From an uncultured Desulfobacter sp. (GTDB lineage: Bacteria; Desulfobacterota; Desulfobacteria; Desulfobacterales; Desulfobacteraceae), in assembly GCF_963666145.1 (NCBI RefSeq), contig NZ_OY762614.1:2466001-2530000 (forward strand): a DNA stretch of 64,000 nt, written 5' to 3'. Under the pieces are notes generated by a model. The model was not told where the DNA came from. It did no database searches and saw only the letters and a list, made by a program, of their open reading frames with translations. The translations under genes and the position numbers were made by a program. Of this stretch, positions 1 to 8,987 are shown piece by piece (the first letter of the stretch is position 1; the number at the start of each line of letters is the position of its first letter).

Positions 1-768
1 AATGGGGGTCACCATGTCAGCTTCTTTGAAGACCACTTTATAAATGTGGTGGCGATCCGGGCAGGCCTCTTCCCGGACCTGGGAAATCTGGTCCGGTGTA
101 ATCTCTTTGACCGGCAGAATGTCCAAAATCAGCTGGGCACCCTGGGACACATTCCCGTATCCGGCAAAGCCGACCACAAGCGGGGCCATCTCTTCGGGCA
201 GCCCCTGGCTTGCAATCTGCTCTCCGATGGTTTTGATATGGGCTTTGGCATCTTCCAGGGAGTCGTACCCATAGGCCTGTTTCAGCTCATCAAGGGGGGA
301 TTGAATTCCCTTTTGGGCGGCCTTTTGTGCAAAGGCGAACAGGGTCTCGATCATACCGGCATAGCCTGCATGGGCGCCGAAAAAGATCAATCTCTGATTC
401 TTTTCATTGACGATACGTTCGTAATCAATGAGGTTGCATTTAAGATCCACCAGCCGTTGGAGCAGACCCATATTATACGGCTGCCCTTTGATGGTATGGG
501 AAAAAAAGATATAGGTTTTGCCCTGGGCCAGCAGATCCACGGGAATCTCTTTTACGGCAAAAACCGTATCAACCCCGCTTAAGTCCTCCTGGACAATCGC
601 CTCATTTTTTTTAAATTCATCATCACTGTAGATCCTGAGCGTTGAGGGCTGAACCACAGCCTCAATGCAGAATCGGTCTTTGAGTTCTTTGACATCTTCG
701 GGAATGAGCGGAACCCGTCTTTCCCATTTGTTCTTGTCCTCTCTTCGGACACCGAGGTATTTTTTCAT
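1..768 (-). CDS. Lysine-ketoglutarate reductase / saccharopine dehydrogenase-like protein, N-terminal part (runs off the window)
   Basis: Open from an ATG at 768 to the window edge with no stop (256 codons). The start has a purine-rich GGAAAGAGA upstream. The N-terminus (MKKYLGVRREDKNKWERRVP) and the later stretch VVGFAGYGNVSQGAQ look like the alanine dehydrogenase/PNT-type N-terminal domain of lysine-ketoglutarate reductase/saccharopine dehydrogenase proteins, which handle lysine and saccharopine with NAD(P). The second, Rossmann-containing half would lie to the left of the window, so the exact reaction cannot be assigned. Alanine dehydrogenase or another PNT-fold enzyme is the alternative. 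The plus-strand open frames opposite this gene are shadows. Confidence 0.7.
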   Translation of the reverse strand, partial: MKKYLGVRREDKNKWERRVPLIPEDVKELKDRFCIEAVVQPSTLRIYSDDEFKKNEAIVQEDLSGVDTVFAVKEIPVDLLAQGKTYIFFSHTIKGQPYNMGLLQRLVDLKCNLIDYERIVNEKNQRLIFFGAHAGYAGMIETLFAFAQKAAQKGIQSPLDELKQAYGYDSLEDAKAHIKTIGEQIASQGLPEEMAPLVVGFAGYGNVSQGAQLILDILPVKEITPDQISQVREEACPDRHHIYKVVFKEADMVTPI

Positions 769-944
769 ATGTTCTCTTTCCGTATAGATCTTATATTCAT
801 TATATTTTCCATCAGTTAAAAAACGTTAGATCTATAGCAGATATAGGTATTTCATTCAATATATTAATGGTATACCAGTGAACATACCAAGCATAGAAAT
901 CTGCGGTGAGAACGAAAATGGAGATGGATTCTAACATCAACGCC

Positions 945-1019
945 GTAGGGGCAGGCCCCTGTGCCTGCCCTGCCCCTGTGCCGACCCCAACAAGGGCAAC
1001 CACAGGGGGTTGCCCCTAC
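945..1019. repeat. Palindromic GTAGGGGC intergenic repeat
   Basis: Two 26-base arms, 945-970 and 994-1019, are inverted complements at 22 of 26 positions. Both begin GTAGGGGCA when read inward, and they are separated by 23 bases. The differences fall in two dinucleotides. GTAGGGGC-type palindromes are common dispersed extragenic elements in bacteria; that this is one of them is from memory. Small open frames crossing it on both strands are by-products of the repeat. The rest of 769-1048 shows no gene. Confidence 0.6.
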
Positions 1020-1048
1020 AACAAATGGCCGACGCCTGAAAGCCTGAT

Positions 1049-2185
1049 TCAGTTTGCGCCCAAGCCTTGCGGTTTCTTTCCATCGTGATCGGATTCATGC
1101 AGATCTGCAGATAAAGATCGTTTTTTTCGTTCACGCATTTCCTTCATGATACGCTGCATTTTGGCAGCATCCATTTGTGACAAAGCCGCTTGCCGGTTAA
1201 ATGCCTGCCCGGTTTTGTGCTGGGCGGCAAACGCAAGATACTGATCCGCCGGAATCTGGGTCTGCCAGTGGCCGGTGAGCATGGCAGCACCAATACCAAG
1301 GCTGAAAATGATCAGAAAAATGCCCGCCACAACGCCGGGCCCAATGCCTGTCCCACCGGAAAAATATGAAAAAGAGAGGGCATCTTTTTCAGGACAATGG
1401 GAAACGCAGTTCAAACAGGCCAGACACTCCGGAGAGTGAACCGTTGTTTTGCTGCTGACAGAAATCAAGCCGGGGCAGTGACTGTCACATTTTTTACACC
1501 CGATACACCGGTCAGGGTTTCGATTCACCCGGGCCGGACTGAAAAAACCAATGACACCCAAAAGGGCTCCATAGGGACAAAGATACCGGCACCAAAACCT
1601 GCGAAAAAGAACGGACAGCAGCACCAGCAAGACGATTACGCCCAGGGCTACCGGCGTGATGTGCGTAAAGAACCAAAGCATTTTTAAATCAGCGAACCGG
1701 TTGGCACTGCTGTTCAAAAAGCCGTCAATCCCAACCTGGGGCATCACGAAAAAAATTTGAAATATGAAAAATGCGGCCAAAAGATATTTAACGGCCCCAA
1801 GTGCCAGGTCCAGCCACCGGGGCATCACAGGCGGATGCCGGAACATCTTCGCGTTGAGCCGGTCAAGATAATCGCTGATCAGCCCCACCGGGCAGACCCA
1901 GGCGCAAAAGCCCCGCCGGACCAGCAGGGCAGAGCCGCAGATGATCAAAAAGATAACAAGGCCTGCCGGATGAATGGCAGGAAAGGTGTGGGTGGCCATT
2001 AAATGACGAAAACTGAGCAGCGCGCTGATGGGCAAAAACGCGTCCACACTGTCAGGCCGATGGAATCCCGGCATAACGCCCCGTTCAAGACTTGCCGCAA
2101 ACAAATAAAACCGAATACCGATAAATACTACAATACCCAGAAACAGGTGCTGCACCCATTGTCTGGGCGACCATTTCTGTTTCAT
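1049..2185 (-). CDS. NapH/NosR-like membrane 4Fe-4S ferredoxin protein
   Basis: Polytopic membrane protein of about 378 residues with two CxxxCP motifs at helix ends (FCAWVCPVG, WCRYLCPYG), followed by two classical 4Fe-4S ferredoxin motifs (CIGCKKCDSHCP and CLACLNCVSHCP). This is the architecture of NapH/NosR/RdxA-type proteins that pass electrons from the quinone pool or cytoplasm to periplasmic reductases. The ATG at 2185 is preferred because AAAGGG lies about nine bases upstream; an in-frame ATG at 2206 has no visible ribosome site. No partner reductase or NapG-like gene is adjacent, so the electron acceptor is unknown. The last 30 or so residues are a charged cytoplasmic tail. Confidence 0.85.
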   Translation of the reverse strand: MKQKWSPRQWVQHLFLGIVVFIGIRFYLFAASLERGVMPGFHRPDSVDAFLPISALLSFRHLMATHTFPAIHPAGLVIFLIICGSALLVRRGFCAWVCPVGLISDYLDRLNAKMFRHPPVMPRWLDLALGAVKYLLAAFFIFQIFFVMPQVGIDGFLNSSANRFADLKMLWFFTHITPVALGVIVLLVLLSVLFRRFWCRYLCPYGALLGVIGFFSPARVNRNPDRCIGCKKCDSHCPGLISVSSKTTVHSPECLACLNCVSHCPEKDALSFSYFSGGTGIGPGVVAGIFLIIFSLGIGAAMLTGHWQTQIPADQYLAFAAQHKTGQAFNRQAALSQMDAAKMQRIMKEMRERKKRSLSADLHESDHDGKKPQGLGAN

Positions 2186-2371
2186 ATAAAACGCCCTTTG
2201 AATCATTGGCGGGGTAACCGGTCAAGCAAATTCCTGCAAAATGGACATGCCCCGGCCATCCCTTTATTTCTAACGGATGCCAATATAACACCGCATATTT
2301 TTAAGACAAATTATCGTTTGGTTATGAATTTGAATTGTTTTGGGTCAGCCAGAAAATCGGCAGGAATCCGA

Positions 2372-3052
2372 TTAGATCAGGTACAGAAGCATGGCCAGGG
2401 TACCCAACAAGGAGTGAGAAAGAGTAACCCCCCAGAGATTAGGTCGTTTGATGAATATAATTCCCCAGGCCAGCCCGCTGACCATCGCCATAACGATCAA
2501 AGGTGGATGGTTGTAAATGATATGGAGGAAACAAAAAGATAAGGTGGATATGCATAGAAAAAAGCGGTTTCCCAATCCGGGTATCCGCTTGATTTCCGAA
2601 AATAAAATACCCCTGAAAAGCAGTTCCTGGGCAGGCCCCAGAAAGAAAAAGTAAAACAGATACACATAGACGGAGGTCATCTGGGATTGTGGCCGTGAAA
2701 AACCGGCTTTCTGCATGAAAACAAGCCCGATGCCGCCGGCAACACAGAAAACCAAATTCCAGACCAATGAACTTTGCAGATTATCGGTTCGAAATCCAAG
2801 ATCCGAAAGGCTGTACTGCCGGGATACACAAAACCAGACCAATGCGGCCAAGGCACAAAAGCAGGCAAAAAACCGATACTCGAAAGGAATAAGTTTCAGC
2901 CAGATAAGGACAACCGGGGCATGGCAAAGAAAGAGCAGCAAAAAAAGTGACCGGTAGGACGCACGAGGCGCTGCACCCTGCCCATGAATATTAATTTTCT
3001 GTTCTGTCTTGGCAACGGAGAAAGCAGCCAATGTCGCCTGTTTTGAGTTCAT
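2372..3052 (-). CDS. CPBP family intramembrane metalloprotease
   Basis: Multi-spanning protein of about 226 residues carrying the three CPBP (CAAX protease/bacteriocin-processing) signatures: AQELLFRG, which is motif 1 with Gln in place of the first Glu; FCFLHIIYN; and LSHSLLG near the C-terminus. These proteases cleave prenylated or membrane substrates, and some act in bacteriocin self-immunity or regulated proteolysis. An ATG at 3052 with AGGG upstream is preferred over an in-frame GTG at 3115. The gene is divergent from the uptake operon at 3316. The Gln substitution could reduce activity, although the second Glu and the Arg of the motif remain. Confidence 0.75.
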   Translation of the reverse strand: MNSKQATLAAFSVAKTEQKINIHGQGAAPRASYRSLFLLLFLCHAPVVLIWLKLIPFEYRFFACFCALAALVWFCVSRQYSLSDLGFRTDNLQSSLVWNLVFCVAGGIGLVFMQKAGFSRPQSQMTSVYVYLFYFFFLGPAQELLFRGILFSEIKRIPGLGNRFFLCISTLSFCFLHIIYNHPPLIVMAMVSGLAWGIIFIKRPNLWGVTLSHSLLGTLAMLLYLI

Positions 3053-3236
3053 TAATGTACCCTGTATCCTGCGTATCCCATGGAAATAATTCGAAACATT
3101 TTCGGATACTAACACAATCTTAACAAAAATAAAACGATTCTTCTTGACACCCCGACACCCTTTATACTACAGGAGCATCTAATCCATGCCCAGAAGGGCA
3201 TACAAAGTAAATAAAACCGATAGACCCAATATACTT

Positions 3237-3300
3237 AAACGGCCACGAAGGCTTTGCAAAAAATGACACCATTTTTGCATTCTCTTTGTGGCCGTTTTTT
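3237..3300 (+). terminator. Long terminator-like hairpin in the leader of the uptake operon
   Basis: The arms AAACGGCCAC (3237-3246) and GTGGCCGTTT (3288-3297) pair perfectly, an inner stem (TGCAAAAAATG with CATTTTTGCA) extends the hairpin, and six T follow at 3295-3300. It has intrinsic-terminator geometry on the plus strand only. Both flanking genes point away from it, so no upstream plus-strand gene needs terminating, which suggests attenuation of the operon starting at 3316. A small hairpin (ATGCCC, loop AGAA, GGGCAT) lies just upstream near 3185-3201. No cobalamin-box sequence was found. Confidence 0.65.
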
Positions 3301-3315
3301 ATTTGACCGATATAC

Positions 3316-4356
3316 ATGACTTGTGTAAACGCAAAAAAATTGACTAAATGCCTGGTCGGATCAGGAATACTGATCCTTGCGCTGGCCGGGACAGGGCTTT
3401 ACTGCATTCAAATCGGCTCCTGCCAAATTCCATTTTTCATGGTCGTCCAAACCATTTCATCCCATCTGCTGCACTGGCCTGACCCGGCCGCCATCCCGGC
3501 CCTGAATCATACGATCATCTGGGATATCCGGCTGCCCCGAACCCTTCTGACCATGGCGGTGGGCGTGTGTCTCTCTGTTTCCGGCGTGGTGTTCCAGGGT
3601 TGTTTCCGAAACCCGCTGGTGGAACCCTATGTCCTGGGTGCATCTTCCGGGGCGGCCTTTGGCGCGGCTTTGGGCATTGTATTTCCGGCATTTTTCCTCT
3701 CGGTTCAGATCATGGCCTTTGTGTTTTCAGCCCTGGCCGTGGCCATGGCGTATACCATGGCCCGGACCGGGCCGGATACCCCGGTGGTCACCCTGGTCCT
3801 TTCGGGCATTATCACAGGCTCGGTGTTTGCCGCCCTGGTGGGCCTGCTCAAATACCTGGCCCAGGATACGGCCCTGCGGGAAATTGTGTTCTGGCTCATG
3901 GGCGGGTTCTACTATGCCGGATGGCAGGAGGTCAGGATATTGTTTGTGATAGCAACCGTGGGGCTCGGCGTCATCTGGATTTCTGGCTGGCAGCTCAATG
4001 TTCTGTCCATGGGTGAAGAAGAGGCCAAAAGCCTTGGCATCAACCCGGGCCGGACCCAGTTCATCCTCATCAGCCTTGCCACGCTCATGACGGCAGCCGC
4101 GGTATCGGCCACAGGCATCATTGCCTGGGTGGGCCTGATGATCCCCCATGCAGCCAGACTTTTGACAGGCCCGGACCATCGCCGGGTGGTGCCGGTATCC
4201 GCTGTCCTGGGCGCGATCTACCTTATTATATGCGATACCCTGGCCCGGTCATTGACAACGGCTGAAATCCCCATCGGCATCATCACCTCCCTGGTGGGTG
4301 CGCCCTATCTGTTTTACCTGGTCAGAACCCGGGGCGGGCAGATCTTTGGAAGATAA
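3316..4356 (+). CDS. FecCD/BtuC-type ABC transporter permease
   Basis: Hydrophobic protein of 346 residues with the features of FecCD/BtuC permeases. These include an N-terminal membrane segment, the phrases RLPRTLLTMAVGVCLSVSG and GCFRNPLVEPYVLGASSGAA, and the cytoplasmic coupling region GIIAWVGLMIPHAARLL. The family moves iron-siderophore complexes, haem or cobalamin across the inner membrane. It is the first gene of an operon with ATPase, binding protein, methyltransferase and TonB receptor, with one base or less between several members. No clear Shine-Dalgarno precedes the ATG, which lies 16 bases after the attenuator T-run. The substrate cannot be read from the sequence. Confidence 0.9.
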   Translation: MTCVNAKKLTKCLVGSGILILALAGTGLYCIQIGSCQIPFFMVVQTISSHLLHWPDPAAIPALNHTIIWDIRLPRTLLTMAVGVCLSVSGVVFQGCFRNPLVEPYVLGASSGAAFGAALGIVFPAFFLSVQIMAFVFSALAVAMAYTMARTGPDTPVVTLVLSGIITGSVFAALVGLLKYLAQDTALREIVFWLMGGFYYAGWQEVRILFVIATVGLGVIWISGWQLNVLSMGEEEAKSLGINPGRTQFILISLATLMTAAAVSATGIIAWVGLMIPHAARLLTGPDHRRVVPVSAVLGAIYLIICDTLARSLTTAEIPIGIITSLVGAPYLFYLVRTRGGQIFGR

Positions 4357-4357
4357 T

Positions 4358-5182
4358 ATGCTCAAGGTCAACCATCTTACATTTTCATACGGCAGACACC
4401 GTGTGCTCGAAGATATCAGCTTCCACGTCAAAAAAGGGGAATTATGCGCCCTGTTCGGCCCCAATGGTACGGGCAAAACCACCTTGTTCAAGTGCTGCCT
4501 GAAATTTCTGGCCCCGGAGAGCGGAACCGTCCAAATCAACGGCATGGATATCCGCAGACTCAAATCCAGACAGATGGCCAGATCCGTGGCCTACGTGCCC
4601 CAGGCCCACCAATGTGCCTTTCCCTTTACGGTCGGCCAGGTGGTTCTCATGGGGCGGACCCCGCATTTGAACCGATTTTTCACCCCAGGGGCCAAGGACC
4701 GAAAACTGGCAGACCACGCCATGCAGACCCTGGGCATCCACCGCCTGGCAGACACAGCCTTTAACCGGCTTTCCGGCGGCCAGCAGCAGATGGTGCTCAT
4801 TGCCAGGGCCATTACCCAGCAGACGGAGCTGATTTTTCTGGATGAACCGGCTGCGGCCCTGGATTTTAAAAACCAGATTCACCTGTGGCAGACGCTGCAA
4901 AATATCGCGGAACAGGGAACCGCCATTCTGGCCTGCACCCACGACCCCAACCATGTCTCCTGGTTCTGCCGCTCCACGGTGGTCCTGGACAGATCGGGAC
5001 TTGTTGCCAAGGGGCCGACCGGCCAGGTCATGACCCAGGAAATGATGGACCGCATCTATAAAGAGACCTGTCAGGTCAAAGACGTAAACGGACTTAAAAT
5101 CATGGTTCCCGGCACAGTGGACACCCAGGCAACCAATGTTGTTGAATTCCCCGGCAACCCAAAAGGAATACACCACAAATGA
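4358..5182 (+). CDS. FecE/BtuD-type ABC transporter ATP-binding protein
   Basis: ATPase of about 274 residues with Walker A (GPNGTGKTT), Q-loop (YVPQAH), signature (LSGGQQQ) and Walker B (LIFLDEPAAALD). The H-loop is THDPNH. It powers the permease encoded one base upstream: the permease stop is at 4354-4356 and this ATG is at 4358. A longer in-frame start exists at 4298 but lies inside the permease gene and adds 20 residues before the usual FecE-like N-terminus. The stop overlaps the next start in an ATGA, indicating translational coupling with the binding protein. Confidence 0.9.
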   Translation: MLKVNHLTFSYGRHRVLEDISFHVKKGELCALFGPNGTGKTTLFKCCLKFLAPESGTVQINGMDIRRLKSRQMARSVAYVPQAHQCAFPFTVGQVVLMGRTPHLNRFFTPGAKDRKLADHAMQTLGIHRLADTAFNRLSGGQQQMVLIARAITQQTELIFLDEPAAALDFKNQIHLWQTLQNIAEQGTAILACTHDPNHVSWFCRSTVVLDRSGLVAKGPTGQVMTQEMMDRIYKETCQVKDVNGLKIMVPGTVDTQATNVVEFPGNPKGIHHK

Positions 5183-6378
5183 GACATAAACCTACTTTTT
5201 ATTTTACCGCGCTTTTAATCTTAGTCCTGTCATGGGTCAGCCCGTCATGGGCGGACCAAAACCTCTCATTTACCATCACCGATTTTGAAGGCCGACAGGT
5301 GGAGATTCCAACACGAATCAACCGGGTGGTCACCATCAGCGACGGTATGATTGCAGGGGTCATGACAAGCCTCGGCCAGGCAGAAAAAATCGTGGGCATC
5401 GGGTCCCCCTGCCTGCCCAAAATCTGGGAATACGATATTCCCTCCGCCACCGGTGCGACCCATGAATACAGGGAAGGCTTGAACCCGGTGTTCTTTCTCA
5501 ATCCATTTTTAGCGGATCTGCCCCTGGTCAGCCGGTTTGGTTCGGGCATCAATTTTGAGGCCATTGCCAAGCTGACCCCGGACCTGATCATCGTCCGCAC
5601 AGGGTCCTGTTCTTTATCCGCCTCAAAGGATATTCTTGCCAAAAACATCCGGCTTTTATCTTCCCTGGGCGCACCGTTGGTGGTGCTCCATGGCCCCAAC
5701 ACCTTTGACCGGCCGGACATCAGCAGTTTAGGCCGGGAAATCATACTTTTGGGCCAGGTGTTTCAAAAACAGGCCCGGGCAAAGGAAGTGGCGGACTTTC
5801 TTTTATCATCGGTCAACGATATCAAAGCCCGGACAGCAGACATCCCGCCTGACCGGCAAAAACGGGTGCTGATGCTCGGGCTCTCTCCCACGGCCCGGGA
5901 AAACGGCGGAGCCGGACACGTCAAGGGAGAAAAAACAATCCAGACCTATCTGCTCAACGAATTTGCCCATGCCCGAAACGCGTTTTCCGGCACGGGGGCC
6001 TGGAATATTCTCAATGCCGAACAGCTTATTGCCCTGGACCCGGATCTCATTGTATTGGTCACGGCCTGGGGATACCATCCGCCCGAAGAACTGTATGACG
6101 CCCCATACTACAAAAACCTGCGCCACATGCGGGCCGTAAAAAATAAAGCCGTAACCGCCCTGCCCTGGACCCCATGTAACTGCGAAAAACGTCTGGAATA
6201 TCCCATCGACGTCATGGTCATGGCCCGGGCCGCATATCCCGAGCGTTTCACGGACATCGATTTTTGCGGCTGGCTTCACCAATTTTACATGACGGTTTAC
6301 GGGGTGAGCCGGGATACGGCCACCCAACTTGTGTCCTGTCAGTGGATGGACTGGGCCTGTAAAGGAGAGAATAAATGA
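5179..6378 (+). CDS. Periplasmic substrate-binding protein of the metal-chelate uptake system
   Basis: A Sec signal peptide (hydrophobic stretch ending SWA-D near residue 26) precedes a BtuF/FhuD-type helical-backbone binding fold. It shows the usual opening ITDFEGRQVEIPTRINRVV and a C-lobe region TGAWNILNAEQLIALDPDLIVL. A cysteine-containing motif, PWTPCNCEKRLEYPIDVM, lies near the C-terminus. At 399 residues it is longer than BtuF. It delivers substrate from the outer-membrane receptor to the permease. The clustered cysteines could be ligands or a disulfide. The ligand is unassigned: iron-siderophore, corrinoid or another metallophore are possible. Confidence 0.85.
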   Translation: MRHKPTFYFTALLILVLSWVSPSWADQNLSFTITDFEGRQVEIPTRINRVVTISDGMIAGVMTSLGQAEKIVGIGSPCLPKIWEYDIPSATGATHEYREGLNPVFFLNPFLADLPLVSRFGSGINFEAIAKLTPDLIIVRTGSCSLSASKDILAKNIRLLSSLGAPLVVLHGPNTFDRPDISSLGREIILLGQVFQKQARAKEVADFLLSSVNDIKARTADIPPDRQKRVLMLGLSPTARENGGAGHVKGEKTIQTYLLNEFAHARNAFSGTGAWNILNAEQLIALDPDLIVLVTAWGYHPPEELYDAPYYKNLRHMRAVKNKAVTALPWTPCNCEKRLEYPIDVMVMARAAYPERFTDIDFCGWLHQFYMTVYGVSRDTATQLVSCQWMDWACKGENK

Positions 6379-7004
6379 ATTCATTGTATGAACAGCGAAA
6401 AGCATTTTTTAACCAGCGGGCCGCCGACTGGCTGGACAATCACTACAAAAATCCGGAAACGAACCGGCATGACCTCTATGCAGACCGGCTCCGGGCCATC
6501 GTCGCCTTTCTGGCCCTTGGCCCGGACAGCCGGGTTCTGGATACAGGGTGCGGAGCCGGGGTCCTGGTGCCCTATCTTCTTGAGCAGCTCTCTGCCAAGG
6601 GCCGGTTGATCGAGATGGATTTTTCAGACCAAATGATCAAAGCCAACCAAGAACGTCATACAGACGAACGTATCCGATTTATCTGCTGTGATGCCGCGCA
6701 AATGGAACTTGATGACAAAAGCCTTGATGCCGTGATCTGCTTTGCCGCATTTCCCCACTTCAGCGATAAGGAACAGGCGCTCAAACGGATGTCAAACGCA
6801 CTGAAACCCAAAGGGCGGCTCGTAATCGCCCACCTGATGTCTTCCTCCCAACTGGCGGCGCACCATCATTCCCACACACCGGTCAGCAAGGACCGGCTGC
6901 CCGAAAAAGAGACCCTGTTCCAATGGATCAACGGCAGCGGTTTTGACATTGAAACCTTTAAGGATGAGCCGGGTCTCTACCTTGTGGCAGCCGTTAAATC
7001 CTGA
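6375..7004 (+). CDS. SAM-dependent class I methyltransferase in the uptake operon
   Basis: A 209-residue protein with the SAM-binding glycine motif VLDTGCGAGVLVPYL, the acidic strand-2 end (LIEMDFS) and a motif resembling DAVICFAAFPHF. It therefore has a class I Rossmann methyltransferase fold. Its start overlaps the stop of the binding-protein gene by four bases (ATGA), so it is co-translated with the transporter. A methyltransferase inside a TonB/ABC uptake operon suggests that it modifies the imported chelate or frees its metal, but no substrate motif is recognisable. Overlapping plus-strand frames are shadows. Confidence 0.8.
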   Translation: MNSLYEQRKAFFNQRAADWLDNHYKNPETNRHDLYADRLRAIVAFLALGPDSRVLDTGCGAGVLVPYLLEQLSAKGRLIEMDFSDQMIKANQERHTDERIRFICCDAAQMELDDKSLDAVICFAAFPHFSDKEQALKRMSNALKPKGRLVIAHLMSSSQLAAHHHSHTPVSKDRLPEKETLFQWINGSGFDIETFKDEPGLYLVAAVKS

Positions 7005-7031
7005 ACCGTTATTCCGAGAAGGAAAAAAATT

Positions 7032-8987
7032 ATGATTCTTCGTTACCCCGCCTGTGTTTTGATTTGTTTTTTGTTGTTCTTTCCGGCCGTACCTTGCATG
7101 GCCGATGAAACCGATGACGACATCACCGTCCTTGAAGATGTCACTATCACGGAGCATCCCATCATTCAGGGCAACCAAACCGACATTTACGGCAGTTCCA
7201 AAACCGTGATCACCCAGGATCAGATTGATGGTCTCAATGCCCAGGATCTTGAAACCGCCCTGAAAATGACGCCCGGCGTCAGCATCTCCAGATACAATCC
7301 CGTCGGCTCATTCGGCGGGGGTGACGGCGGCGGGGTATTCATCCGGGGCATGGGGTCCAGCCGTCCGGGCGCCGCAATTAAAACTCTGGTGGACTGGACC
7401 CCCATGTTCATGAGCGTATGGAACCATCCCTTGCTGGACCTGATGTCCATTGATTCCTCCCAGGCCATTGAAATTTATAAAAGCCCCCAGCCCCAGTATT
7501 TCGGTAATGCCGTGGGCGTGATCAACATTGCGCCCAAACGTATCACGGAACCGGGATTTTTCACCGCAGTTGAAGCGGCGGTGGGCAGCCACGGCACCCA
7601 CGTTGCCAAGACCGAGCACGGGGGCAATATCAATGGGTGGGATTACTATCTTGGCGGGGGGCTGCAGGAATCCAGCGGCCATCGGGACCATGCCGATGGC
7701 GAATTGAAAAACATCTATGGCCGTATAGGCCGGCAATTATCCGACCACTGGGATTTAAGCATTTTCGCCATGGCCAATGACAACTGGGCTAATGATCCGG
7801 GGGTTGAGGGGGCTGATCCGTCCGAGCGTGAGGGCCGCTATGAAACCCGGGGCTGGATGGGAACCGCCACCCTGTCCCATGAATATGAAAACGCCAAAGG
7901 CGAAATAAAATTGTACCGCAGTGCCGGGGAAGGCGACTGGCTGGACCAGCCCACGGACACCGACGGTATCACCGAAGATATGTTCAATGATTTTCTTTTC
8001 TACGGGGCACGGGCCAAAGAGACCCTGACATGGGGTAACGGCATGTCGCTTCTGGCCGGTGCAGACTGGGAATACACCGAAGGAGATTATAACCAGGCGT
8101 ACAGTGACGGCACTTCAAATGTCTGGAATGGGGAAAACTTTGACATCCTCTCACCCTATGCCGCCTTCAGCTGGCAGATCGGGTTGGGCAGGGGGATCAC
8201 CATCACCCCGTCCGTTGGTGCCAGGTTCTATTCCCACAGCCAGTACGCAGATGAATGGGCGCCCCATGCCGGTTTAGTCGCATCCCTGGGACGGTTTGAA
8301 GCCCACATGGGGTATTCCCGGGGCGTGGTGTATCCCGGGCTCGAAGTGGTGGCCATGAGTGAGGATGTTCTGCCTGCGCTTGGAGATTCGTGGAAGGAGC
8401 TGGATCCTGAAATTGTCGACCACTATGAAATCGGATTTTCCGTCTCCCCTACCCGCCAGACCTTGCTGGACCTGATCCTGTTTTACGAAGACGGCAGTGA
8501 CCGCTACGTGATTGTTCCATTTGCCAACGGCGTTATGCCCCATTACGACAATGTGGAAGAATTCAAGATCAAAGGGATTGAGGCAACAGCCACCTGGCAG
8601 CCGCATGCCGATTTTTCCATATTTACCGGTGTGACCCTTCTTGACACGGACCCGGCAGATCTGCCCTATGCACCGGATATCTCCATTTGCACCGGTTTAA
8701 CCCTGCGGTTTCTTGAACGGTTCAAGCTCAACCTCAACGCCTCCTACATGTCATCCATGCATGTCAGTGCCCAGGTGCGAAAAAAAGATGATGAAAACAC
8801 CACTACAGTGGATGGTTTTTTCCTTGTGGACGCTAAACTCACCTATGCCCTGGACCTGAAAGGTGCTGACTATACCATCAAACTGTTCCTGGCCGGTGAA
8901 AACCTGACCGACCAGCATTACGAGTACCAGGAGGGTTATCCCATGCCGGGTATCAGCTGCATGGCAGGCATCCGGTTTGAAATGTAA
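7032..8987 (+). CDS. TonB-dependent outer-membrane receptor
   Basis: A 651-residue protein with a signal peptide ending near CMA-D, an acidic N-terminal segment with a possible TonB box (TVLEDVTITEH), a plug domain (LKMTPGVSI, FIRGMGSS, IEIYKSPQPQYFGNAVGVIN) and a long beta-barrel region rich in alternating aromatic residues. It ends AGIRFEM, close to the usual terminal aromatic signature. It imports a large chelate across the outer membrane for the ABC system upstream; the gap from the methyltransferase is 27 bases. The last seven codons lie inside a perfect inverted repeat. A decayed copy of its 3' end occurs at 19797. Confidence 0.9.
   Translation: MILRYPACVLICFLLFFPAVPCMADETDDDITVLEDVTITEHPIIQGNQTDIYGSSKTVITQDQIDGLNAQDLETALKMTPGVSISRYNPVGSFGGGDGGGVFIRGMGSSRPGAAIKTLVDWTPMFMSVWNHPLLDLMSIDSSQAIEIYKSPQPQYFGNAVGVINIAPKRITEPGFFTAVEAAVGSHGTHVAKTEHGGNINGWDYYLGGGLQESSGHRDHADGELKNIYGRIGRQLSDHWDLSIFAMANDNWANDPGVEGADPSEREGRYETRGWMGTATLSHEYENAKGEIKLYRSAGEGDWLDQPTDTDGITEDMFNDFLFYGARAKETLTWGNGMSLLAGADWEYTEGDYNQAYSDGTSNVWNGENFDILSPYAAFSWQIGLGRGITITPSVGARFYSHSQYADEWAPHAGLVASLGRFEAHMGYSRGVVYPGLEVVAMSEDVLPALGDSWKELDPEIVDHYEIGFSVSPTRQTLLDLILFYEDGSDRYVIVPFANGVMPHYDNVEEFKIKGIEATATWQPHADFSIFTGVTLLDTDPADLPYAPDISICTGLTLRFLERFKLNLNASYMSSMHVSAQVRKKDDENTTTVDGFFLVDAKLTYALDLKGADYTIKLFLAGENLTDQHYEYQEGYPMPGISCMAGIRFEM

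Noticed and set aside
46..582. Plus-strand open frame of 178 codons
   Set aside because: It lies opposite the minus-strand lysine-ketoglutarate reductase-like gene and has no ribosome site or recognisable content.
812..1134. Small frames on both strands across 812-1134
   Set aside because: They arise from the GTAGGGGC palindrome and lack start signals.
3110..3124. Second Pho box upstream of the CPBP protease
   Set aside because: Only two TAAC units at 11-base spacing, with no convincing -10 after them; noted as a possible weak site only.
3140..3177. TTGACA and TATACT as a promoter for the uptake operon
   Set aside because: The spacing is only 13 bases; a weaker TTCTTG at 16 bases is possible but not convincing.
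3170..3300. Cobalamin or FMN riboswitch in the operon leader
   Set aside because: No conserved box sequences were found; only a small hairpin and the terminator are seen.
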